From assembly GCF_000069225.1 (NCBI RefSeq), contig NC_010407.1:2232001-2296000 (forward strand): a stretch of 64,000 nt of DNA. Direction: 5' to 3'. Numbering within the stretch: the first letter of the stretch is position 1; each line of letters starts with the position of its first letter. The notes under the pieces were generated by a model. It saw only the letters and a program-made list of their open reading frames with translations, ran no database searches and was not told the DNA's origin. Of the stretch, positions 34,970 through 43,072 are shown in pieces. The position numbers and the translations under genes were made by a program. Source of the stretch: Clavibacter sepedonicus. GTDB lineage: Bacteria; Actinomycetota; Actinomycetes; Actinomycetales; Microbacteriaceae.

Positions 34970-35446
34970 TCAGTCCTGGCCGCGGATGACGATGGCCTCC
35001 GTGGGCGGGAGCGCCCCGGCGGTGGCGGCCTCGATGTGGCCGGCGGCCGTGGGATCCGCGTCGCGCAGGAAGGCGGAGAGGCGCGAGACCTCCTCCTCCT
35101 CGCCGATGGCGGCGGCCGCGCGGCGCAGAGCGTAGAGGGAGCGGAGGACGCCGCGGTTCGGCTCGTGGCTCCACGGCACGGGGCCCTGGCCCTTCCATCC
35201 GGACTTCCGCAGCGAGTCGAGGCCGCGGTGGTAGCCGACGCGCGCGAAGGCGTACGAGGCGATGCGGTCGCCCTGCACGTATGCGGAGTCCGACAGCAGC
35301 GCCCAGACGAGCGACGACTGCGGGTGGTCGGCGGCGATGGCGCCGAGGGTGTCGTGGTGGCCGTCGGCATCCTGGATGCGGGCGGCGACCTCGGGCTCGT
35401 CGGCCAGGCGCGTCTCGGGCACGCCGAGCAGGTTCTCTCCAGTCAC
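34970..35446 (-). CDS. DUF3151 family protein
   Basis: 158 residues, recognised as DUF3151: HPQSSLVWALLSDSAYVQG, IASYAFARVGYHRGLDSLRKSGWKG and GPVPWSHEPNRGVLRSLYAL are its conserved segments. The fold is helical (TPR-like) with no known activity. The start is GTG 35446; TAGGAT ends 5 nt before it. It lies upstream of purA on the same strand with an 81-bp gap. Confidence 0.92.
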   Translation of the reverse strand: MTGENLLGVPETRLADEPEVAARIQDADGHHDTLGAIAADHPQSSLVWALLSDSAYVQGDRIASYAFARVGYHRGLDSLRKSGWKGQGPVPWSHEPNRGVLRSLYALRRAAAAIGEEEEVSRLSAFLRDADPTAAGHIEAATAGALPPTEAIVIRGQD

Positions 35447-35451
35447 ACTCG

Positions 35452-35457
35452 ATCCTA
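35452..35457 (-). promoter_or_regulatory. Leaderless -10 element of the DUF3151 gene
   Basis: TAGGAT on the minus strand, 5 nt before GTG 35446. Confidence 0.45.
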
Positions 35458-35569
35458 CCGCGAGGGTGTCGCGGGACTCCCGGGCACGAGCGATCCCGAC
35501 CGGCCCGGCCATGTCGGCCCCCTCGGGTAGGGTGACGGGCACCGCAGCCCGCCCCGAGGAAGGACCCGC

Positions 35570-36748
35570 GTGCGCATCCTCCACACGAGCGACTGGCACC
35601 TTGGGCGCACCCTCCACGGCGAGGACCTGCACGCGCACCACGCCGCGTTCCTCGACCACCTCGTCGAGGTCGTGCGCGAGCGGGAGGTCGACGTGGTGCT
35701 CGTCGCGGGTGACGTCTACGACCGCGCGGTGCCGGGTGTGCCCAGCGTGCGGCTGCTCGGGGACGCGCTCGCGCGGCTGAGCGCGCTCGCGACCGTCATC
35801 GTCACGCCCGGCAACCACGACTCGGCCGCACGCCTCGGGTTCGCGTCGGCGCTGCTGCGGGACGGGCTGCGGATCCTCGCGTCGCCGGAGGCGCTCGACG
35901 TGCCCGTCGTGATCGAGGACGCGCACGGGCCGGTCGCGATCTACGGGGTGCCGTACCTGGATCCGGAAGCCGTGCGCGCGACGCTCGCCGCGCCCGGGTC
36001 GCCTCCTCTCCCCCGCTCGCACGAGGCCGTGCTGGGCGCCGCGATGGAGCGGGTGCGCGCCGACGCCGCCGGCCGACCCGGCGCGCGCGTCGTCGTCGTC
36101 GCGCACGCGTTCGTCACCGGAGCCGAGCCCAGCGAGAGCGAGCGCGACATCCGCGTGGGCGGGTTCGACCAGGTGCCGGCGGTGGTGTTCGCCGGCGCGG
36201 ACTACGTGGCGCTCGGGCACCTGCACGGGGCGCAGGAGGTGCGGGCGGGATCCGCGCGGCCGCGCATCAGGACTCCGCGCATCAGATACTCCGGCTCGCC
36301 GCTCGCGTTCTCGTTCGGGGAGCGCATGCAGCGGAAGTCGAGCGCGCTCGTGGAGCTGGCCGCCGACGGATCCACGACGGTCGAGCTGATCCCGGCGCCC
36401 GTGCCGCGGCGGCTCGCGGAGGTCACGGGGACGCTCGCGGAGATCGTCGACGGGCGGCACGCCGACCTCGCCGACGCGTGGCTGCGCGTGCACGTGACCG
36501 ATCCCGTGCATCCGGCGCACCTCGTGGCGCGCGTGCGGGAGGCGCTGCCGCACGCGCTCGTGGTGCTGCACGAGCCCGAGGGGCGGGTCGAGGGCGTGCG
36601 GTCGCGCGTGGTCGACGCGACGACGGATCCGCTCGAGGTCGCCGCCGACTTCGTGGAGTACGCGACCGGAGCGGCCCCGACCGAGGCCGAGGCGCTCGTC
36701 ATGCGGCAGGCGTACGAGCAGGCCCTGGCCGCGGACCGGAGCGCCTGA
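35570..36748 (+). CDS. sbcD: Exonuclease SbcCD, nuclease subunit SbcD
   Basis: 392 residues. Mre11-type phosphoesterase: ILHTSDWHLGRTL (metal-binding Asp and His), LVAGDVYDRAVP, VTPGNHDSAARL, and VVAHAFVTG plus LGHLHGAQ. With SbcC it cleaves DNA hairpins and ends. GTG 35570 follows GAGGAAGG; TAGGGT at 35528-35533 is a candidate -10. TGATG overlap with sbcC. Confidence 0.96.
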   Translation: MRILHTSDWHLGRTLHGEDLHAHHAAFLDHLVEVVREREVDVVLVAGDVYDRAVPGVPSVRLLGDALARLSALATVIVTPGNHDSAARLGFASALLRDGLRILASPEALDVPVVIEDAHGPVAIYGVPYLDPEAVRATLAAPGSPPLPRSHEAVLGAAMERVRADAAGRPGARVVVVAHAFVTGAEPSESERDIRVGGFDQVPAVVFAGADYVALGHLHGAQEVRAGSARPRIRTPRIRYSGSPLAFSFGERMQRKSSALVELAADGSTTVELIPAPVPRRLAEVTGTLAEIVDGRHADLADAWLRVHVTDPVHPAHLVARVREALPHALVVLHEPEGRVEGVRSRVVDATTDPLEVAADFVEYATGAAPTEAEALVMRQAYEQALAADRSA

Positions 36749-39700
36749 TGGACCTGCACCGGCTCACGCTCCAGGCGATCGGCCCGTTCGCGGACGAGCA
36801 CGTCATCGACTTCGCCGAGCTGGGGCGGTCGGGGCTGTTCCTGCTGGAGGGGCCCACGGGATCCGGCAAGTCGACGCTCATCGACGCCGTGGTGTTCGCG
36901 CTCTACGGGTCGCTCGCGAGCGAGGGGTCGAGCCGCGACCGGCTGCACAGCCACCACGCGTCACCCGGTGTGGAGCCGTACGTGGAGCTGGTGTTCGAGA
37001 CGGCCGCGGGGATCCACCGGGTGCGCCGGAGCCCGCAGCACCAGCGCCCGAAGGCCCGCGGCACCGGCACCACGAACCAGAACGCGGCGGCCACGCTCGT
37101 GCGGCTCTCCTCGCCGGACGCCGACGCGGGCGAGGTCGTCGGCACCAGCACGCAGGAGGTGGGCACGGAGATCCAGCGCATCGTCGGGCTCACGCGCGCG
37201 CAGTTCGTGCAGACGGTCGTGCTGCCGCAGGGCGAGTTCGCCGAGTTCCTGCGCTCCACGGGCGAGCAGCGGCGGCTCGTGCTGCAGTCGCTGTTCGGGA
37301 CGGCCGTCTACGACCGGACGGCGAAGCAGCTCGCCGAGATGCGCACGGCCGCGAAGGCGCGCACCGACGCAGCCGACGCGAGGGTCGCCGAGGCGCTCAC
37401 GGGGCTGCGCGAGGCGACGCGGGTGGATGCGCTGGAGGTCGCCGACGCCCCCGACACCGTGCGCCTGCTGGCCGAGCTGGCCGACGCGGCGGAGGAGGCG
37501 CGCACGGATCACGAGCGTGCACGGCAGGACGCGGCGACCGCGCTCGCCGACGCCGAGCGGGTGTCCCGGGCGCTCGACCGGCGGCGGGCGCTGATCGCGC
37601 GCGAGGAAACCGTGCGGGCGGAGGCGGCGGAGATCGCGGGCCTTGCGCGACGCGTGGAGGAGGCGCGACGCGCGGCGGCGGTCGCGGGTCCGCTGGCGGC
37701 GCGTGATCGGGCGGATGCGGCGCGGGTCGCGGCCGAGGCCGAGGACGACGCGGCCCGCGCGGCATGCCGGGCGGAGCGGACAGCGCTCGCGGATGCGACG
37801 GCCCCGGCGCTGGCCGAGCGGCGCGACGCGCTCGTGGCGGAGCTCACGACGCTGGCCGACGCGGAGGCGCGCGAGCGCGGGCTGCCGCGCCGACGCGCCG
37901 ACGTGCGGGCCGCGGAGGACGCGGTCGCGGCGCGCGAGGCGGCCGCCGACGAGGCGGAGGCGGCGCTCGCGGAGCGGCCGGCCGGGCGGATCCCGCTGGT
38001 CGAGGCCCGGGACGCCGCGGCCGCTGCGGCGGGCGGCGTCGACGCGGCGCGCGCGGCGGTCGCCGAGGCGGAGGCGACCCGGCGGCGCGTGGCCGAACTC
38101 GAGGAGCTGGAGGCGCGGATCACCGCGGCTCGCGAGGCCCTCGACGCGCGCTCGGCGACCGCGACGACCGCCGTGCGCCACGAGGCGGAGCTCCGGCAGC
38201 GGAAGATCCGCGGGCTCGCCGGCGAGCTGGCGCGGGAGCTCGAGGACGACGCGCCGTGCCCGGTGTGCGGCGCCGTCGACCACCCGCATCCGGCCCCGAG
38301 CGCTCCCGGCCACCCGGACGACGACGAGATCGAGCGGGCGGCCGAGGCGCGCGCCCGCGCCGAGCGGACGCAGGGCGACGCGGCGGCGGCCCTCGCCGCG
38401 GAGACCGCGCGGCACGAGGTGGCGGAGGCGGCGCTGGACGGGATCACGGTCGAGGCCGCCGACGCCGAGGTCGCCGCCCGCGCCGCGCGGCTCGCGGAGG
38501 CCGAGGCAGCCGGCGGCGCGCTCCGGGCGGCGGAGGCCGCGGTCGTCGCGCACGACGCGGAGACCGAACGGATCCGCACCCGCCGCGACGACGCCCGCGC
38601 GGCGCTCTCCGGGCTGCGCGAGCGCGTGATCCGGGCGCGCGAGCTCCTCGCGGAGGACGAGGCGGCCGTGCGCGCGGTGCACGCGGAGCGGGACGCGGAC
38701 GAGGGCGAGGCGGGCGGGCACGAGGCGGACGATGCCGACGCCGACGCACCCCGCGTGGCCGCCCTGGTCGCCGACCGCGCCGCCGAGCGCGCCGTCGTCG
38801 ACCGCCTCATCGCCCTCGCCGCCGCCCGCGAGCGCACGGCCGCCGACGCCGCCGCGCGCGCCGCGGAGTTCGCCCAGGCGCTCGCCGACCACGACTTCGC
38901 GACCGCGGACGGGGCGCGCGCCGCCGCCCTCCCGCCGGCCGAGCTCGAGGCCGTCGCACGCCGGGTCGCCGCGCACGAGCGGGAGCAGGCCGTCGTCGCG
39001 GAGGGGCTCGTGGATCCCGAGATCGCGACGCTCACGGGCGCCGAGCACCCGGATCCCGACGCCGCCCGCGCCGCCCTCGACGCCGCCCAGGCCGCCGCGC
39101 GCACGAGCGCCGAGCGCGCCGCCCGCGCCCGGGACCGCGCCGAACGCAGCGCCGAAGCCCTCGCCCGGCACGACGCCGCCCGCCGGGAGAGCGCCCGGGC
39201 GGGCGACCAGGCGCGCGCGGCGATCCGCATGGCCGAGGTCGCGAACGCCATCACCCCCGAGAACACGCGCGGCACGACCCTCGGCACCTACGTGCTGCTG
39301 CGCCGCTTCGAGGACGTGGTGCAGGCCGCCAACGCGCGCCTGCGGATCATGTCGAGCGGCCGCTACGAGCTGGAGGTGAGCGAGGAGCGGGAGGCGACGA
39401 GCCGGTCGCGGAAGACGGGGCTCGCGCTGCAGATCCGCGACCACGTCGTCGACCGCGTGCGCGAGCCCGCCAGCTTCTCCGGCGGCGAGACCTTCTACGC
39501 GTCGCTCGCGCTCGCGCTCGGCCTCGCCGACGTCGTGCAGGCGGAGGCGGGCGGGCTCCAACTCGGCACGCTGTTCGTCGACGAGGGCTTCGGCACGCTG
39601 GATCCGGAGACGCTCGACGCCGTGATGTCCGAGCTCGGGCGGCTCTCCTCGGGCGGCCGCACGGTCGGCATCGTCAGCCACGTGGAGGAGCTGAAGCAGC

Positions 39701-39780
39701 GCGTCGCCGACCGGATCGAGGTGCGGCGCCGCCCGGACGGCTCGTCGACCCTCACGTCCACGGTCGCCGACCCGGTGTGA
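36748..39780 (+). CDS. sbcC: Exonuclease SbcCD, ATPase subunit SbcC
   Basis: 1010 residues, Rad50-like. Walker A GPTGSGKSTLID near residue 35; long Ala/Arg/Glu-rich coiled coils; a zinc-hook CPVC around residue 503 (DDAPCPVCGAVDHPHP); C-terminal signature FSGGETFYASLALALG and Walker B TLFVDEGFGTLDPE. The hook joins two SbcC molecules and the heads hold SbcD. Start ATG overlaps the sbcD stop. Confidence 0.96.
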   Translation: MDLHRLTLQAIGPFADEHVIDFAELGRSGLFLLEGPTGSGKSTLIDAVVFALYGSLASEGSSRDRLHSHHASPGVEPYVELVFETAAGIHRVRRSPQHQRPKARGTGTTNQNAAATLVRLSSPDADAGEVVGTSTQEVGTEIQRIVGLTRAQFVQTVVLPQGEFAEFLRSTGEQRRLVLQSLFGTAVYDRTAKQLAEMRTAAKARTDAADARVAEALTGLREATRVDALEVADAPDTVRLLAELADAAEEARTDHERARQDAATALADAERVSRALDRRRALIAREETVRAEAAEIAGLARRVEEARRAAAVAGPLAARDRADAARVAAEAEDDAARAACRAERTALADATAPALAERRDALVAELTTLADAEARERGLPRRRADVRAAEDAVAAREAAADEAEAALAERPAGRIPLVEARDAAAAAAGGVDAARAAVAEAEATRRRVAELEELEARITAAREALDARSATATTAVRHEAELRQRKIRGLAGELARELEDDAPCPVCGAVDHPHPAPSAPGHPDDDEIERAAEARARAERTQGDAAAALAAETARHEVAEAALDGITVEAADAEVAARAARLAEAEAAGGALRAAEAAVVAHDAETERIRTRRDDARAALSGLRERVIRARELLAEDEAAVRAVHAERDADEGEAGGHEADDADADAPRVAALVADRAAERAVVDRLIALAAARERTAADAAARAAEFAQALADHDFATADGARAAALPPAELEAVARRVAAHEREQAVVAEGLVDPEIATLTGAEHPDPDAARAALDAAQAAARTSAERAARARDRAERSAEALARHDAARRESARAGDQARAAIRMAEVANAITPENTRGTTLGTYVLLRRFEDVVQAANARLRIMSSGRYELEVSEEREATSRSRKTGLALQIRDHVVDRVREPASFSGGETFYASLALALGLADVVQAEAGGLQLGTLFVDEGFGTLDPETLDAVMSELGRLSSGGRTVGIVSHVEELKQRVADRIEVRRRPDGSSTLTSTVADPV

Positions 39781-39841
39781 GGGGCCGCGCGCCCGGATCG
39801 CGTCGGCTGCACGGCCCGCGTGTCAGCTGCCGGCCCCCGCG

Positions 39842-40045
39842 TCAGCTGAAGGGGTCGCGCCGCTTCGCCGCGAGGTGCCGCCGCCAGTAGAAGGTCGCGC
39901 CGCCGCCGAGGCCGGCCGCGAGCACGAACGCGACGACGCCCACGACGCCGAGGCCGCCGCCGGTCTGCACGGTGACGACGCCGAGGGCCACCATCACGAG
40001 GCACGAGCGCAGCAGGATGAAGGCCAGGGACCGGTCGCTCGTCAT
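39842..40045 (-). CDS. Small two-helix membrane protein
   Basis: 67 residues with two hydrophobic segments (LAFILLRSCLVMVALGVVTV; GVVGVVAFVLAAGLGGGATF) and a basic C-terminus RRHLAAKRRDPFS. No family recognised. GAGAGGCG precedes ATG 40045. A 10-bp tandem repeat lies directly upstream. Confidence 0.6.
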   Translation of the reverse strand: MTSDRSLAFILLRSCLVMVALGVVTVQTGGGLGVVGVVAFVLAAGLGGGATFYWRRHLAAKRRDPFS

Positions 40046-40404
40046 GCGGCGCCTCTCGGTGGAGCGGATGGGTGCGGATGGGTGCGGATGGGTGCCGGCG
40101 GGGTCGCGGTGCGTCGTGCATCGCGGCGCGACGCGGCCGCCGACACCCGAGCCTAGGCGGCGCGGCCGTGCGGATCCGGTGCGTCCCCGGGGCACGGGCG
40201 GGGAGCCGACGGCGGCCGCCGCGAAGAGCTGCCGGGGGACAGGTCTTCGCGGATCGGATATCCGCGGAGCGACGACCCGCTCTCTGACGGGGCCGCGCCG
40301 AATGACTGTCACCTCCCGGGAATCGGGAGGCGCCCTGCCGCGAGAGCACCATGCATGATGAGCGGGAGGGCGGAGATCACCGACGCCCAGAGACCGCAGG
40401 AACC
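40046..40404. other. Intergenic region with tandem and inverted repeats
   Basis: No convincing gene. It holds a triplicated 10-bp unit close to GGTGCGGATG at 40061-40090, the palindrome CGGATATCCG near 40254-40263, and a CCTCCCG-GGAAT-CGGGAGG hairpin at 40312-40330. The last could be an operator or terminator close to the broken AraC-type gene. Confidence 0.5.
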
Positions 40405-41606
40405 ATGACCACCACGCTGCCCCCCATCGAGACGAGGGATCCCTCGCTCCGCCCGCGCACGACGCACGCCGACGCTGTCGGGGTTGAGGCGTTCGTCGCC
40501 GCACCGGTCGTGGATCCGTCCTCGTCCGACACGGACCCCCTCGACACCGCGTCGCTCGGCACCGGCTCGCTCGCGCTCGTCGCCGGCGCGACCGCCGCCG
40601 TCATGGGCATGGCCGCCGACACCGGCTTCTCCGTCGCCGCGCCCGCACCGGCCCCCGCGACCACCGAGCCCTTCGTCCGCTCCGTGGCGTCCGGCGCCGA
40701 CACCGACGAGGCCACCGCGACCTTCGCCCCCGTGCTCGAGGGCATCCGCTTCGCCCGCGACCGCCGCTCGGACTCCTTCTCCTACCGGTACGCCACCCTC
40801 GGCAGCGAGCGCGTGACGCTCCGCACCTTCCGGGTCGGGGGCCCACACTGGGCCGACGGCGCCACGCTGTCGGAGCACGTCGTCACCTGGTTCCTGGAGG
40901 GCCGCATCACGGTGGACCGCGGATCCCGCGCCTACTCGAGCACCGCCCAGCTGCCCGTGCTCCTCCCCACCGGCCGGCCGTTCCAGTACCAGGCGACCGC
41001 GACCCGCCAGAACTGCGTGCACCTCGACGCGGGCTTCCTCCAACAGACCGCGACCGAGTTCCACCACGGCCCCGCGCGTCCGCTCCTTTTCGAGCACCGC
41101 AGCGCTCCGACCGCCGAGATCGCGGCCACCTGGCGCCGTGCCGTCGCCGCGGCCGCCCCGATCATCACGGATCCGGACGCCTCCCCCTCATGCGCCTCGA
41201 GGCCGACCTCTCGCTCGCCCGCGCGACGCTGCGCCTCTTCCCCTGGGACGACGTGGAGCTGCCCGCCGAGCTCCGCGCGCCCCGCATGGCGCACATCCGC
41301 GTGGCCGTCGAGTACCTGCACCACAACGCGCACCTGCCGATCACGCCCGCCGAGGCCGCGGCCGCCGCCGGCATCTCGACGCGCGTCCTCCAGCTCGCCC
41401 TGCGCCGGCACCACGGACAGACGCCCACCGAGTACCTGCGCGGGATCCGCCTGCGCCGCGTGCGCGCGCAGCTCCTGGACGCGACGCCCACCTCGACGAC
41501 CGTCCGCAGCGTCGCCGAGGAGTGGGGCTTCGCGCACCTCGGCCGGTTCGCGGCGTCGTACGCGGGCGTCTTCGGGGAGCTGCCGAGCGAGACGCTGCGG
41601 AGCTGA
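40405..41606 (+). pseudogene. AraC-family transcription regulator, frameshifted
   Basis: Codons from ATG 40405 encode a cupin-like sensor half up to about 41187 (FRVGGPHWADGATLSEHVVTWF), then the frame runs into nonsense. The AraC DNA-binding half continues in the next frame from about 41188 (MRLEADLSLARATLRLFPW; AAAAGISTRVLQLALRRHHG; RSVAEEWGFAHLGRFAASYAG). The break falls in CCCCC at 41183-41187; one additional C would restore a 400-residue protein. The C-terminal half could start alone at ATG 41190. A sequencing error or a variable tract cannot be excluded. Confidence 0.85.
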
Positions 41607-41651
41607 CCCGGGCGGGGCGCGGGCCGCGGGCTGGGAGCTCGCCCGACTAAG

Positions 41652-41681
41652 TTGCACACACGTGTGCAGGCTCACTAGCCT
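41652..41681 (+). promoter_or_regulatory. Promoter and palindromic operator of the TetR operon
   Basis: TTGCAC (-35, 41652-41657), 18-bp spacer, TAGCCT (-10, 41676-41681), then 6 nt and ATG 41688. An inverted repeat TGCACAC-AC-GTGTGCA at 41653-41668 covers the -35 and spacer, a natural TetR autorepression site. Confidence 0.65.
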
Positions 41682-41687
41682 GGTCAC

Positions 41688-42380
41688 ATGACCTCCCTCG
41701 CCTCCGCCCGCGCGCCCCGCAAGGACGCCGCGACGAACCGCCAGGCCCTCATCGACGCGGCCGTGGTCGCGCTCGACCGCGACCCGGACGCCTCCCTCGA
41801 GACCATCGCCGCCGCCGCCGGCCTCAGCCGTCGCGCCGTCTACGGCCACTTCGCCACGCGCGACGACCTCGTGCGCGAGGTGCTGCAGCGCGGCGCCCGG
41901 CGCGTCGTCGAGTCGCTCGAGGGGATCACGCATCCCGACAGCCGGATCCACCTCGCCCTCATCGGCGCGCGCCTCTGGGCCGAGGTCGAGCAGGTGCGCG
42001 TCATGGCCCGCGTCGCCGTGCGCGGGCCGCTCGCGCGCGAGGTCGCCACCGAGCTGGCGCCGCTCCGCGCCGAGCTGCTGCGCGTCGTCGAGCGCGGGAT
42101 CGCGGCGGGCGAGCTGCGCAGCGACATCCCCGCCCCCACGCTCGCGCGGCTCGTCGAGGGCGGCGCGCTCGCGGTGCTCGACGAGGCCACGCGCAGCGAC
42201 ATCGGCCGCGCGGAGGGCCACTCCCTCGTGCTCCTCACCTCCCTCGCCATCTGCGGCCTCGACTGGCGGGCGGCCGGCGAGCTCATCGCCGCCACCCCGG
42301 AGCTCCGCGAGGCGGCGCCCCGCGCGGACGAAGCGCCCGCGACCACCACCCCCGCGTCGACCGCCGGAGCCGCATCGTGA
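41688..42380 (+). CDS. TetR-family transcription regulator
   Basis: 230 residues. DNA-binding domain at 15-62: NRQALIDAAVVALDRDPDAS, LETIAAAAGLSRRAVYGHFATRDDLV. The rest is a helical ligand-binding domain ending in an Ala/Thr-rich tail. It probably represses its own operon (degenerate ATPase and YhgE-like exporter) through the palindrome at 41653. GTGA coupling to the next gene. Confidence 0.92.
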   Translation: MTSLASARAPRKDAATNRQALIDAAVVALDRDPDASLETIAAAAGLSRRAVYGHFATRDDLVREVLQRGARRVVESLEGITHPDSRIHLALIGARLWAEVEQVRVMARVAVRGPLAREVATELAPLRAELLRVVERGIAAGELRSDIPAPTLARLVEGGALAVLDEATRSDIGRAEGHSLVLLTSLAICGLDWRAAGELIAATPELREAAPRADEAPATTTPASTAGAAS

Positions 42381-43072
42381 TCGTCACCCTCACCGACGCG
42401 CGTGTCGGCGACGGCCCCGCGCCCGCCCTGCCCGCGATCTCCCTCTCCTACGGCGGCCCGGATCCCGTGGTCGCCGTCGCCGAGACCGAGCTGCGGCCGA
42501 CCGTCCTGTCGCTCGTCGCCTCCGGGCGCATGCGCATCGACGGCGGGACGCTCGCCCTCGACGGCGACGACGCCCCCGCAGCCGACGCCGACCCGAAGGC
42601 CGTCGCCGCGCGCGTCGCCGAGCGGGTCGCGCTCGTCGACACCCCGCGGATCAACGAGCCCGCTGACGACGTCACGCTCCGCGCGGTCGTCGCCGAGGAG
42701 CTCGCCCTCGCCGGGCACCGCTCCGGCCGGCACGAGGTCGGCGTGATCCTCGACGATCAGGGGCTCTCCGACCTCGCCCGGGCCCCCTTCTCGGCCGTCC
42801 CCGCGGTCGCCCGCATCCGCCTGCTCACGACGCTCGCCGCCTCGCGCGCGGGCGTCGAGGCCGTCGTCGTCACCTCGCCCGAGCGGCACGGCGGCGCGGT
42901 CGCCGAGTGGATGCGCGTCCTCCGCGACCTCGCGCGCTCCGGCACCGGCGTCCTCATCGTCACGAGCGAGGCCGCCGCGGAGGCCATCCGGGCCCTCCCC
43001 GCCGGCGACGCGATCGCCGCGCCCACCACCCCCGAACCCACCCCCTCGATCGACGGAACGCTGGACCGATGA
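42377..43072 (+). CDS. ABC-ATPase-like protein without a Walker A motif
   Basis: 231 residues from GTG 42377. The overall rhythm is that of an ABC cassette (AISLSYGGPDPVVAV, then RPTVLSLVASGRMRIDGGTLALDG, and a Walker-B-like VGVILDDQGLSDL followed by VVVTSPERHGG), but no GxxGxGKS/T is present. It likely no longer hydrolyses ATP. Its fixed place between a TetR regulator and a YhgE-type membrane protein, with overlaps on both sides, implies a structural or regulatory part in that exporter. Assignment is inference. Confidence 0.5.
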   Translation: MIVTLTDARVGDGPAPALPAISLSYGGPDPVVAVAETELRPTVLSLVASGRMRIDGGTLALDGDDAPAADADPKAVAARVAERVALVDTPRINEPADDVTLRAVVAEELALAGHRSGRHEVGVILDDQGLSDLARAPFSAVPAVARIRLLTTLAASRAGVEAVVVTSPERHGGAVAEWMRVLRDLARSGTGVLIVTSEAAAEAIRALPAGDAIAAPTTPEPTPSIDGTLDR

